The notes: a model not told the origin generated them from the letters alone. A stretch of DNA of 64,000 nt from Mycolicibacterium chubuense NBB4 (GCF_000266905.1 NC_018027.1:4030001-4094000), one strand, 5' to 3'. Numbered from the stretch's first letter, positions 47,015-55,023 are shown. Translations and numbers: made by a program.

Positions 47015-47214
47015 GGTGTGTCTCGCTCACTCTCGAGTTTCTCGTCGTTCTGCATTAGGTCAGATGGCGGAATCTTGTGCCGGCTTTTCCGTCGTCGCTT
47101 ACTGGCGCGCACGACGCTGAAGGGTTGAGTGGGCATCTTTTCCGCCAGTGCCGCGCCGACTGTGGTCTTTCCCGCGCCAGGGCGGCCGTTGATCATGATC
47201 ACTTCGTCAGTCAC
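47005..47214 (-). pseudogene. Fragment of a P-loop kinase/AAA protein
   Basis: 69 codons from GTG 47214: EVIMINGRPGAGKTTVGAAL gives a clean Walker A and first helix, then similarity stops and the sequence becomes Arg/Lys-rich (ASKRRRKSRHKIPPSD). A functional kinase would need another 100 or more residues. Its stop overlaps the next gene's start by 10 bp, so the fragment may survive as a leader that couples translation. Confidence 0.55.
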
Positions 47215-47250
47215 GTCACCACAATCCCATGACGGCATTTCCAACGCCGT

Positions 47251-47274
47251 GTCTCGTTTCTAAACAAACGAGAC
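47251..47274. repeat. 24-bp palindrome, copy 1
   Basis: GTCTCGTTT and AAACGAGAC flank CTAAAC. A second copy with longer arms occurs at 51756-51779. It sits about 37 bp upstream of the P-loop fragment on the minus strand. The following stretch to 47503 holds no convincing gene. Confidence 0.75.
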
Positions 47275-47503
47275 CGCGCATATCTTGTCGCGATTGTGCG
47301 TCCAGTGCTCCAAGAGTAGAGATGGCGGAGTTGTGGACGACTATTGATCTAGACGCAATTTTTCACCCGCCTTCGGGGGAGCCCGTCGCCCTAGCGATGC
47401 GCGGTAGCGGTCCGCCTGGATGAAATAGACACACGTCTCGATCTGCCGCTATCGCGTGGATGTCCGATCTGAAGAGACGATTCACAAGTCATGCCATGTT
47501 GAT

Positions 47504-48088
47504 CTAGTAGATGTAGACCAGCGCGTTCTTCCCGCCGGTGCATGCGACGGGGTAATCACCGGCGCAGTCCATGTCGTACCAGACATCGGTGACGGGACTG
47601 TAGGCGGACACCGTGCCAATGCCGGTCTGCAGGAACGCTTGGCGAACGTTCTTGCTGAATTGACACGTGGTCACCGTGGTGCCGGCCGCTACAGATGCAA
47701 ATCTGCCGCTTCCCGGGAGGCAGACGGTCGCGTCTGAGGGGAGGCGAAACTGGTTGGGCACCAGCGGGTCTTCCTTGAGAAAACGATCGTTGGATTGAGG
47801 TGTGGTGTCCTGGGCGAAGAGTTCCTTGCAGGCTTTTGAGACCACGACGCCGGCGATGCCTCCCGCGATCGCCGCGGCTGGCCCTATCTCGGCGACGGCG
47901 CCGAGTGCGGTGGCGATGCCCTCGATGAGGGGTGCGGTGAGGTCGCAGCCGGCGTCGACCACGACGTCGTGACTACACGCGACCACCGATGCGGCGACCA
48001 CGGTGGTCACGGCCACTGTGGCGATGGCCGACGCCAACCGTCGCCCAATGCTGGCGGTGCGGTCGGTCGGTGCGTAGATGGCGTCCAT
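47504..48088 (-). CDS. Putative lipoprotein of unknown function
   Basis: 194 residues from ATG 48088 with AGGGAG upstream. A signal peptide (RRLASAIATVAVTTVVAAS) ends in the lipobox VVAC, followed by a Gly/Ala-rich segment that could be a second membrane-associated helix (AVAEIGPAAAIAGGIAGVVV) and a C-terminal domain with paired Cys (ATVCLPGSGR, TTCQFSKNV, MDCAGDYPVACTGG). No known family recognised. Divergent from the ROK-like gene. Confidence 0.65.
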   Translation of the reverse strand: MDAIYAPTDRTASIGRRLASAIATVAVTTVVAASVVACSHDVVVDAGCDLTAPLIEGIATALGAVAEIGPAAAIAGGIAGVVVSKACKELFAQDTTPQSNDRFLKEDPLVPNQFRLPSDATVCLPGSGRFASVAAGTTVTTCQFSKNVRQAFLQTGIGTVSAYSPVTDVWYDMDCAGDYPVACTGGKNALVYIY

Positions 48089-48301
48089 GGAGAGCTCCCT
48101 TGATTGCCGTTGCCTCGGGGCGAGCGCCGGATTCTGGGATGCACTGCGAAGGTTGGCGCCCTATTGGCAGGGAGTCTGCGTGGTGATGACACCATATCGA
48201 GACGTGCCGCATTCGGCAAGACGTTCACAATCTCAGGGAATGGTTTATCGTTCAGGCGTGGCACGGCACTTTAAGAACGACCCCCGATCCCGGCGACGTT
48301 G

Positions 48302-49885
48302 ATGAATCGAAGTTCGAGGTTGACGGTGGAGAGCACGGCCCATGAGGCGTTTCAGCTGCAGCTCAACCACATGGTCGCCGACTCGGGGGTGAGCCAAGAT
48401 GTAATTGGAATGGTTTTGGCGCGTACGTCCTTGCGGGCGCCCAATGAGACATCGCGGTGGCATCTGGAGCGGGGATCCGACGCGCGTCCAGTCGATCGGC
48501 GCGTATTAACCCAAGCGACTGTCAGTAAGGCGGTAAGGGCTCTGACCAGGCGGGGCTTCCTTGAAGAAGGGGAACACCAGCTTAAGAGCGAGGCAGAAGA
48601 TGGGCGGCGGGTCAGGAGCCTGGAATCCTTGCGTTTCGGTCGCGGCGTGGTGATTGCCGGGGTTCACGTCGAGCAGCGCGGTAACATCCCCACGTCCATC
48701 ACGGCCGTTCTCGTCGGTCTGGACAGCACGCGAGAACTGGCCGTCGGGTCGCGCGACATCAACGCCGATGATGCCCACGGGTGGCAGGGCGTCGCTCATG
48801 CAATCCGTGAGTTGGTGGTTGGTCTCAAGGCTCAGCTGGACGCTCGAACCCGCGACGAACTGCAGGCGAGCGTGGATGCCGCTGACGCGGACTTCGACCC
48901 CGTGCTTCGCGAGCGCCGCGAGCAGGAACTGGCCGCCTTCACCCCATTCGAGTTGTTCGGAGTGGGAGTCGAGGTGGGCGCTCCGGTCTTCGACGGGAGG
49001 ATCGCCTCAATCGCGCGCACTGGTGGTGCGACAAGGGTCGACTTCCACGGTTTCGAAGAGGAGTTGCAGGCGCTGTTTACCGACGAGCGGAACGCCATCA
49101 CACCGGTGGTTATCGAGAACGATGTTAACGCTTTGGCGGTACTGGCTATTCATGAGGAGCACTACGCCGTACCAGACTTGGCGGTTTTTGGCGTATTCGA
49201 CGAGGGTGTCGGCGGCGGCTTGGTCCTGGATGGGCGCCTGCGGCGTGGGGGCAGTGGCACCGCCATGGAGGTTGGTCACCTGCAGGTCGTTCACATTCCC
49301 GGTACTTCAGGAGCCATTGGCTCCAATGGCGGCGCCCATCAACCGGCGCAGGGGAGCCCACGGACCTTCAGTGACCCATGTGAGTGCGGGCGCGACGGGC
49401 ACGTCGACACCCGTGCCACATCCAGCCGAATCGCGGGCGAATTGGGAGTTAGTTTTGAGGACGCCCTCACCCTTAACACCGAGAAAGCGCGCGTGACCTT
49501 TCGCAGCGCTGGATTTGCTCTGGGCCGAGCCATTGCCCACGTATCGAACATCGTCAATCCCACCCGCATCATCGTCTACCTGCCGGCCGGCCTCGCCCGG
49601 CCGCCAAAGGACGAGCCCACTGCTGCCGCAGAGTACTGCCCGGCGGCGAGCGCGGAAGTATGCGCGGCGTTCGGCAACGCCGGTCGGGAACGGGCCCAGT
49701 TCCTGACCTACCGGCCGCTAACGAAGGAACAAACAGCCCCTTTATGCGCCCGTGCAGCCGCCGTCTGTCTGCTCCAGGGGTTCATCGAGCACGCCCTACG
49801 CGTCGACGGGTGCAGCTTCTCGACCAATCGCAAGGCCGACACCGCCGTACGGCACGATCAATACGCAGTCTCGAAGAATCCCTAG
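48302..49885 (+). CDS. ROK-family regulator/kinase-like protein, unusual zinc motif
   Basis: 527 residues from ATG 48302. N-terminal winged helix (LTQATVSKAVRALTRRGFLEEG, about residues 62-85), then a ROK sugar-kinase fold: phosphate and sugar-binding IENDVNALAVLA with the catalytic Asp, GVGGGLVLDGRLRRGGSGTA and MEVGHLQV. The zinc site is CECGRDGHVD instead of CxCGxxGCxE (third Cys is His, Glu is Asp), and about 25 extra residues separate it from the GH motif. A C-terminal extension of about 100 residues is rich in Ala and Cys. Could be a sugar-responsive repressor or a repurposed kinase. Island gene, target unknown. Confidence 0.75.
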   Translation: MNRSSRLTVESTAHEAFQLQLNHMVADSGVSQDVIGMVLARTSLRAPNETSRWHLERGSDARPVDRRVLTQATVSKAVRALTRRGFLEEGEHQLKSEAEDGRRVRSLESLRFGRGVVIAGVHVEQRGNIPTSITAVLVGLDSTRELAVGSRDINADDAHGWQGVAHAIRELVVGLKAQLDARTRDELQASVDAADADFDPVLRERREQELAAFTPFELFGVGVEVGAPVFDGRIASIARTGGATRVDFHGFEEELQALFTDERNAITPVVIENDVNALAVLAIHEEHYAVPDLAVFGVFDEGVGGGLVLDGRLRRGGSGTAMEVGHLQVVHIPGTSGAIGSNGGAHQPAQGSPRTFSDPCECGRDGHVDTRATSSRIAGELGVSFEDALTLNTEKARVTFRSAGFALGRAIAHVSNIVNPTRIIVYLPAGLARPPKDEPTAAAEYCPAASAEVCAAFGNAGRERAQFLTYRPLTKEQTAPLCARAAAVCLLQGFIEHALRVDGCSFSTNRKADTAVRHDQYAVSKNP

Positions 49886-49966
49886 TCTCTAGAAAGTTCT
49901 GAGTTATACCGCTTGCGCTTAGATGTGTGAGTGGTTAATGTCACTAGCACGGTTCGGTGGACAACA

Positions 49967-49999
49967 AAAGACCCCCCGAATTCAAGGCGGGGGGTCTTT
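49967..49999. terminator. Strong bidirectional intrinsic terminator
   Basis: AAAGACCCCCCG (49967-49978) and CGGGGGGTCTTT (49988-49999) form a perfect 12-bp stem with a 9-nt loop, flanked by A and T runs. It lies 80 bp after the ROK-like stop and is much more classical than other ends in this GC-rich window, pointing to a foreign origin. Confidence 0.85.
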
Positions 50000-50096
50000 A
50001 TAAGTAGCACGCGAGTTTGATGCCTCTCGCGGCTGTTCGGATCCGACTCTAGAGGATTGCTCCCTGGAATGCAAGCCTCAGTTCTATTCTTGCGGA

Positions 50097-50894
50097 ATGC
50101 CGGAACGGATACTGCCGCTGCTGGGCACTGCGCGCGTCGGCGCCTACGAGGCGTACCGACCCCACTACAGCCAAGCTCAGCTCGGTGAGCTGTATGCGTG
50201 GCACTCGTCCCTGGCGAGCGCAGTGCACGAAGTGCTCGGATACTGCGAAGTGGTCTTCCGAAACGCCCTTGACAAAGGACTCGCCGAATGGAACGGCAGC
50301 CATCCAACGTCGCCGGGAGGGCCGCACTGGTTACTCGATCCAGCACCACAACTCAAGGCCATCATCGACCCACCCCCACCTCCCCCACCAAAGCCTGGCG
50401 AGGAACCTAGGAAGCAGGGCCGTCGAGTCGTATTCAAGGCGCGGACAAACGTTATTCGAAGCCGCGACCGGACACACCGCCGTTTCAAGGAACCCATCAC
50501 CCACGACGACCTGCTTGCTCAACTGACGTTCGGGGAGCTCGTGCACCTCGTACCCACCAATAGCAGCAAACGAGTTAAGGGCTTCACTCCCATAGAGATG
50601 ATGTGGCTCTACGGTGTACGGTCGGCATTTCCCAACGTCGACAAGGTCTTCCCCCTCGACACCAGTCTCAAGGGCAACACGGCCCTCGTCGACCAAGGTC
50701 GACGATTAGGAGACGCAGCCGATCGTTTACGCATATTGCGCAACCGCATCGCGCACCATGAACAAATCCTCACCGCCAAGCACGCGCAACGACACCGCGA
50801 CGCGCTCTTGATTGTCGAAGCCGTGAGCACTGATGCCGCGGCCGCGTTATCGAGCATCAGCCGGGTGCTCGACCTGATCAAACGCGAACCCTAA
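50097..50894 (+). CDS. Abi-like HEPN-domain protein (putative abortive-infection RNase)
   Basis: 265 residues. The N-terminal half matches the Abi_2/AbiD-F pattern (ELYAWHSSLASAVHEVL, GYCEVVFRNALDKGLAEW), with an unusual run of eight prolines in the middle (IIDPPPPPPPKPGEEP). The C-terminal half ends with RILRNRIAHHEQIL, where RNRIAH is the Rx4H catalytic motif of HEPN ribonucleases. Such proteins cut tRNA or mRNA and stop growth when phage infection is sensed. No antitoxin is adjacent, so it may be self-controlled. Starts 100 bp after the strong terminator, so it has its own promoter. Confidence 0.8.
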   Translation: MPERILPLLGTARVGAYEAYRPHYSQAQLGELYAWHSSLASAVHEVLGYCEVVFRNALDKGLAEWNGSHPTSPGGPHWLLDPAPQLKAIIDPPPPPPPKPGEEPRKQGRRVVFKARTNVIRSRDRTHRRFKEPITHDDLLAQLTFGELVHLVPTNSSKRVKGFTPIEMMWLYGVRSAFPNVDKVFPLDTSLKGNTALVDQGRRLGDAADRLRILRNRIAHHEQILTAKHAQRHRDALLIVEAVSTDAAAALSSISRVLDLIKREP

Positions 50895-50947
50895 GCAGCG
50901 TCCGCCCAGTTGAGTCAATCCCGAGCAGGACGCATGCTGGAGGGCAC

Positions 50948-51546
50948 ATGCAGAGTGATGATGAAACGATCCGGACCATCTATGCCGCTGATCGTGCAGA
51001 CGGCTCGGCAATGCTTGGTGCCACCATGAATTTGACTGCGGTGACCGCCACCTACGGCGGAACTCGTCGTAGCCGCGCTGGGGGCCGCCTTCTTCGAGCA
51101 CGATAATCGTGGCGCGTGGCTGCAGGCCGTCATTGGCGCACCTCCGTGGGGCCTGGTCTCCTACCACTACGTGTTGTTGTGCCTTGCGCTCGCTCGCACA
51201 AGCTCCATTCGCAACCTCGAACGAAAAAAGTTGCAAGCCAACAATATTCTGCGTCCGGAGGAGAAGAACCAGATAGGTTCGGATGCTGGTGATTGGATTG
51301 GCAACCTCCAAACCCAGCCATTACCGCTTCGGCCGGGCACGTTCATGGCCTTCGGCACCATGCCCGTGGCAGTGATCGCAGTGAACGTGACGGCTATCTG
51401 GCTGCGGTATTCCCGGAACCGCGCGGCGTTCTGGGTCGGATCCGCTTTACACGCGACCCTCTCGTGGTTTCGCCTTCGTGGTCGGAACGTACCTCATCGC
51501 CGGTGAATTCTTGATGAGCAAGTTGGCGCGCCGTGCCGCGTACTAG
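50948..51546 (+). pseudogene. Membrane protein pseudogene with two frameshifts
   Basis: ATG 50948 begins MQSDDETIRTIYAADRADGS; one extra base near 51056 must be skipped to continue AELVVAALGAAFFEHDNRGA and on through VIAVNVTAIWLRYSRNRAAF; a second shift near 51465 restores GFAFVVGTYLIAGEFLMSKL to the TAG at 51544-51546. Corrected, it would be about 198 residues with four predicted membrane helices. Either two real frameshifts or sequencing errors. Family unknown. Confidence 0.6.
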
Positions 51547-51651
51547 TGGCGTTTGAATACTGCCTTGACAGACAGCTAGTGCACCCGCCATCGACATCGT
51601 CCAATGGATGATCTGGCGACTAGCTCGCGACAAAGAACGCACGATCCTCGG

Positions 51652-51717
51652 GGGGCAGTCAATAACTCCCCATCCCTCGTCTCGGTTCCAGAACCTCACC
51701 GTTCCTGTCGACGCCAT
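51652..51717 (-). pseudogene. N-terminal remnant of a cold-shock-domain protein
   Basis: From ATG 51717 the minus strand reads TGTVRFWNRDEGWGVID, the RNP1-side start of CspA-type cold-shock domains, then loses similarity after a C-run at about 51651-51656. Only about 22 codons remain. The second 24-bp palindrome lies 38 bp upstream of its ATG. The stretch 51718-52000 contains no intact gene. Confidence 0.6.
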
Positions 51718-51755
51718 ATGTCGAACGCAAACTCGATGCATCAACTGGTGCCGGT

Positions 51756-51779
51756 GTCTCGTTTCTAGAGAAACGAGAC
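51756..51779. repeat. 24-bp palindrome, copy 2
   Basis: GTCTCGTTTC and GAAACGAGAC flank TAGA; with one more base each side (T...A) the arms reach 11 bp. Near-identical to the copy at 47251-47274, 4505 bp away. Confidence 0.8.
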
Positions 51780-52000
51780 ACGCCTCAGTGCGTCCCTACC
51801 CTGTCTCATATCCGCTGGTTGATTTGCCCTGGCCACATCAGAGCCTCCGGAAACGCCGGGACGGGTCAATGCGATGTTCGACACATGGCGCCGCGATTGG
51901 ACGCGCGCGGACGGCCTGTACGGGTGGAGCTTGTTGATCCCTAGGACGCAGCGAGCAGTGCCCCAGAGTCGCCTGCCGCCACCGCGGACCCCGTTGTGGA

Positions 52001-54742
52001 TCATCGCGCAATCCTGAATCTAATCTCGGTCTGAGCCTGCAACAATCGATTTCGGGCGGGGCTTGACTGCCAGCGCGGCGACTCGAATACCAGACCGGTG
52101 TCGAGCATGGCGTAAAGCTCTTTGTACAGGTCCGCCAGATGTGGATAGGGGTCATTAGCTAAGAGTGTCTCGATGATTTCTGCGGCCTCGCCGAACTGCT
52201 GCAGATGAAGCAACGCGCTGGCTGCCAGCTGGTGCAGGAGAGCCTCACTTTCCGATGTCTGGGCCCCCGGTTGCCGGGATGCGGACGCGATCCGCTCGAG
52301 TGCTCGGCGGTATTGGCGGGACCCAATTTCGGCCAATATCTGCTGTACTGCTCCGGTGATCGAGGGCGAGCGATTCTGGCGGCCTGCGATCCTCACCAAC
52401 TCTTCGACCAACGGATCCGTCGGCGCATAACCGAGGGACTGCATGGCCCGCCTACCGAGATCAGCTGACAGGTAACTCATTTCGCCTGCATGAGGGTCGT
52501 CCGAGCGTTCCAGGATCTGGAGTTCGTCGACCAGGCGCTCAGCGAATAGCAGGACGTTGTCCTTGTCGAGACCCCCTTGATAGATGTCGGTCATGGCGTC
52601 GGCTGATGCCTTGGCGACAATTGCGCGAGTCCGCGGGGAGAGTTCTACGCCCATAATGTCCTCGAGCGCTCCTCGAACAAGCCCTACGGCGCTGTCGTAC
52701 TCCCGGCGTGAGGAGAACGCGCTGGCCGCTTCGCATTTGAGCAGCGTCAGTTCGCGGCGGAAATCATCGAGCACCGCCGACGGCGGCCCCGTCACGTCGA
52801 GTGCGTCGATGAAGTCCAGGAGGTGGTCACTATGCATGAGCAGCTGGTCGACGGGGAAGAAATCGCCCTCGTGCCGCATCTGCTCCAGCCATCCGTACAG
52901 ACACGCCATCAGATCGGTTAGCGGGCCGATCAACTCGGGGAAGCTGACTTGCAGCTGCAGGTTGCGCAGGATCTCGTGTACAAGGGGATGAAAGTTCAGT
53001 GTGTCGCTGGCCGGGTTCTGTTCGCCGGTCCGGTCGACATAGTGGCGCCTGCGGGCGATGGTTTGGGTCATCAGAGTTTGCATGATGATGTTCCGGCTAT
53101 GACGTTCAGCAACTTCGGGTCGCGGGGGGTTGGTCGGCTCGCTGTAGTCGACTCCTGATAGCGCTTGAAGAATCAGGTTGAACGGAATCAACTCTGGTGC
53201 TAACACGGCTGCTCTTGCTATCAGTTGCTGCGAGCGACGGCGGTGCTCATCGGTTCCCGCGTTTCCTTCGCTGAGCCGACTTACCGCGAGCTGAACCGCC
53301 GCAAACGCCGTGTGGTCGAAGCCTTCTGGAATGTTGGCTTCGACGTTGAGAGCAGCCAGATTATCGAAGTAGGTTGCAGAAAGATTGGCGACATCTTCAT
53401 CCGAGTCATGAAAGTACAGTCCAGCCATCGCGACAGCCAAAGGCACCCTATGAAGGCGTTCGACGATCTCTTCGATCGGCTCGCGGTGCACCTGCGCGTC
53501 AACACTGGCATAACGAGCGAAGCAGTGGATCGCTTCCTCAGTGGTGAAGCCCTCCACCGTGATTCGACGTTCCGACACCCACCACGTGGCACTGCTGGGC
53601 GTCGTGACAATCGTCAGACCGCACCCGCTGGTGGGCACGAACGGTTCAATCTGATCGCGGCTGGCCGCGTTGTCGAAGACCAGGACGAATGGCCCAGCCA
53701 TGCGACCCATCTCGGTGCGAAACAGTGCCGCCACGTCGCTGTCGGGTTCGACTGTGACGCCCATCGTGGCGAGGATGTCCTTGATCCTTGCTTTCATTAG
53801 GGCAGGCTCGCGGCTGTCGACCCATGTGATGTGTTCGTAGAGATGCCGGTTGAGATGACAGAAGTCGGCGGCGATGGTGCTCTTGCCGAAACCCGTTGTT
53901 CCACGCAGGATTGCGACAGCGGGTGTCCGTGTGGCGGTGCTGTCGTTGAACATCGCCGTTAGTTCCATCAGAGTGTCGATTCGCGGCACGACCGACACCA
54001 GGCGAGGCACTTCCGCTAGCGGGGCACCCCAGTCGTATCCACGTAATACATGTGCAAGTTCGATATCAGGCGTGCCGAGCAACTCGAGGAGGTCGTGGGC
54101 CGAGATCGTATTGGCAGACATGCCGGCAGCCGCGTCGAAAATGTGGTCAACGAGCGCCGACATCAAAAGGTCGGCCGATCGGTTGCCAAGCCCGAGCGCC
54201 TTGTCGGCTCGAACGGTTCCTATTAGCCCGAGCAGCGAGTGCTTCACGTCGGCGACGCTGCGGTGGTCCTCGACGATGGCGCCTTGGAGCCCACTGTCGG
54301 TCGTCAACCCATAAGTGCTTTGTGCTGCAGTGGTGGATACCGGCGCGCCACATTGCTTACGAAGTTTCTTGGAAAGGGGACGGTTCGTCAGGATCTGGGG
54401 CTGACCCTCGCCGGGTGCTCCTGGCCCCATGCGCGCAAAAATCGTGGTGGCGACGCGTGGTAGTAGGGGGCTTGAGGGCGAAGGCTGGCGAGTTGCTTTG
54501 ACCTGAGTCCGCTGGACCGCCACGCCTTGATGGTTGACGGAATAGTCAATCACTTCATCGGGGTCGGCGCCGCCGTGGCGACGCGCATCGAGACGAGCCG
54601 GCTCTATAGTTAGCGAGACCGCGCCGAGGTCAGCCGGATGATCGAGCAAGTAGCGCAAAATGTGCTCAGCGGCAGCCAGATATTGATATCTGAATCCGTA
54701 GGCTGCTACCTGTCCCCCGTTTACCACGAGCTCGCTGTGCAC
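52001..54742 (-). CDS. STAND (NB-ARC) NTPase with N-terminal Cap4/Mrr-like nuclease: candidate antiphage system
   Basis: 913 residues from GTG 54742; an upstream in-frame stop leaves no better start. Residues 1-150 form a putative nuclease module: GGQVAAYGFRYQYLAAAEHI, then D66 and Q80-V-K82 (DYSV...QRTQVKAT), the D...QxK core of Mrr and Cap4-type PD-(D/E)xK nucleases. Residues 250-470 are an NB-ARC-like STAND ATPase: Walker A RGTTGFGKST (about 280-289), Walker B FVLVFDNAAS (D357), sensor LTIVTTPSS and RVPLAVAMAG (GLPLA motif). Residues 480-913 are helical repeats of TPR type, the likely ligand sensor. This layout fits single-gene Avs/NACHT-type defences in which sensor binding switches on a DNase. 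No close family member is known to me. No partner gene on the same strand is adjacent. Confidence 0.82.
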   Translation of the reverse strand: MHSELVVNGGQVAAYGFRYQYLAAAEHILRYLLDHPADLGAVSLTIEPARLDARRHGGADPDEVIDYSVNHQGVAVQRTQVKATRQPSPSSPLLPRVATTIFARMGPGAPGEGQPQILTNRPLSKKLRKQCGAPVSTTAAQSTYGLTTDSGLQGAIVEDHRSVADVKHSLLGLIGTVRADKALGLGNRSADLLMSALVDHIFDAAAGMSANTISAHDLLELLGTPDIELAHVLRGYDWGAPLAEVPRLVSVVPRIDTLMELTAMFNDSTATRTPAVAILRGTTGFGKSTIAADFCHLNRHLYEHITWVDSREPALMKARIKDILATMGVTVEPDSDVAALFRTEMGRMAGPFVLVFDNAASRDQIEPFVPTSGCGLTIVTTPSSATWWVSERRITVEGFTTEEAIHCFARYASVDAQVHREPIEEIVERLHRVPLAVAMAGLYFHDSDEDVANLSATYFDNLAALNVEANIPEGFDHTAFAAVQLAVSRLSEGNAGTDEHRRRSQQLIARAAVLAPELIPFNLILQALSGVDYSEPTNPPRPEVAERHSRNIIMQTLMTQTIARRRHYVDRTGEQNPASDTLNFHPLVHEILRNLQLQVSFPELIGPLTDLMACLYGWLEQMRHEGDFFPVDQLLMHSDHLLDFIDALDVTGPPSAVLDDFRRELTLLKCEAASAFSSRREYDSAVGLVRGALEDIMGVELSPRTRAIVAKASADAMTDIYQGGLDKDNVLLFAERLVDELQILERSDDPHAGEMSYLSADLGRRAMQSLGYAPTDPLVEELVRIAGRQNRSPSITGAVQQILAEIGSRQYRRALERIASASRQPGAQTSESEALLHQLAASALLHLQQFGEAAEIIETLLANDPYPHLADLYKELYAMLDTGLVFESPRWQSSPARNRLLQAQTEIRFRIAR

Positions 54743-54906
54743 ACTGAGGTCGACGGAGCAGGCACCTTTTGCCTCCTTTCACTCATCGAGACTAATCCCG
54801 GGCCAGCACCTGACCCGTCGCTTGCAGTTCGGCGGGAATCCGCCTCAAGCCCCTGCTAGCCGCAACCGTCGTTTCAGCGCGCGATAGCTAGCAAGGCTAT
54901 GGAGAA

Positions 54907-54979
54907 TCCGCTCGAAAATGGCGGATCCGCCATTCTCCGCCATTTTCGAGCGGAATCCGCCATCTTTGAGCGGAACCTA
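54907..54979. repeat. Right-end repeat array of the island
   Basis: Unit TCCGCTCGAAAATGGCGGA lies forward at 54907-54925 and reversed at 54936-54954 (exact) and 54956-54974 (two mismatches), then GGAACCTA to 54979. The first two form a large hairpin. The stretch 54743-55023 has no gene apart from these repeats and the cyp130 promoter. Confidence 0.8.
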
Positions 54980-54988
54980 CAGCAAGGT

Positions 54989-55018
54989 TTGACATTCGCC
55001 GCCAAGTGTCGTACGCAT
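54989..55018 (+). promoter_or_regulatory. cyp130 promoter (-35 TTGACA, 17-bp spacer, -10 TACGCAT)
   Basis: TTGACA at 54989-54994 and TACGCAT at 55012-55018 with exactly 17 bp between them. The expected transcript start falls at or next to the ATG 55024, predicting a leaderless mRNA. The right GCAAG repeat of the island ends at 54986, just 2 bp before the -35 box. Confidence 0.7.
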
Positions 55019-55023
55019 AAGAC

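Larger units (their letters stand above)
40514..54981. mobile_element. 14.5-kb genomic island with inverted ends and 5-bp target duplication
   Basis: Left end TTAGGTTCC (40514-40522) and right end GGAACCTACA (54972-54981) are inverted copies of a TGTAGGTTCC-type terminus, and GCAAG stands immediately outside both (40509-40513 and 54982-54986). Inside each end are degenerate copies of TCCGCTCGAAAATGGCGGA: forward at the left, mostly reverse at the right. Repeated inward units are a feature of IS21-type ends. The island contains an IS21 element, several pseudogenes and probable defence genes, and looks less GC-rich than the flanks. Mechanism and autonomy are inferred; no integrase for the whole unit was found. 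Confidence 0.65.

Noticed and set aside
47319..47420. 33-codon plus-strand frame beginning MAELWTTIDLDAI
   Set aside because: Too short, no recognised family, weak ribosome-binding site.
49967..49999. Small RNA or riboswitch after the ROK-like gene
   Set aside because: A simple perfect hairpin with flanking A and T runs is fully explained as a terminator.
40514..54981. Phage or integrative element with tRNA attachment site
   Set aside because: No integrase, excisionase or structural phage gene and no tRNA at either edge; the ends look transposon-like instead.
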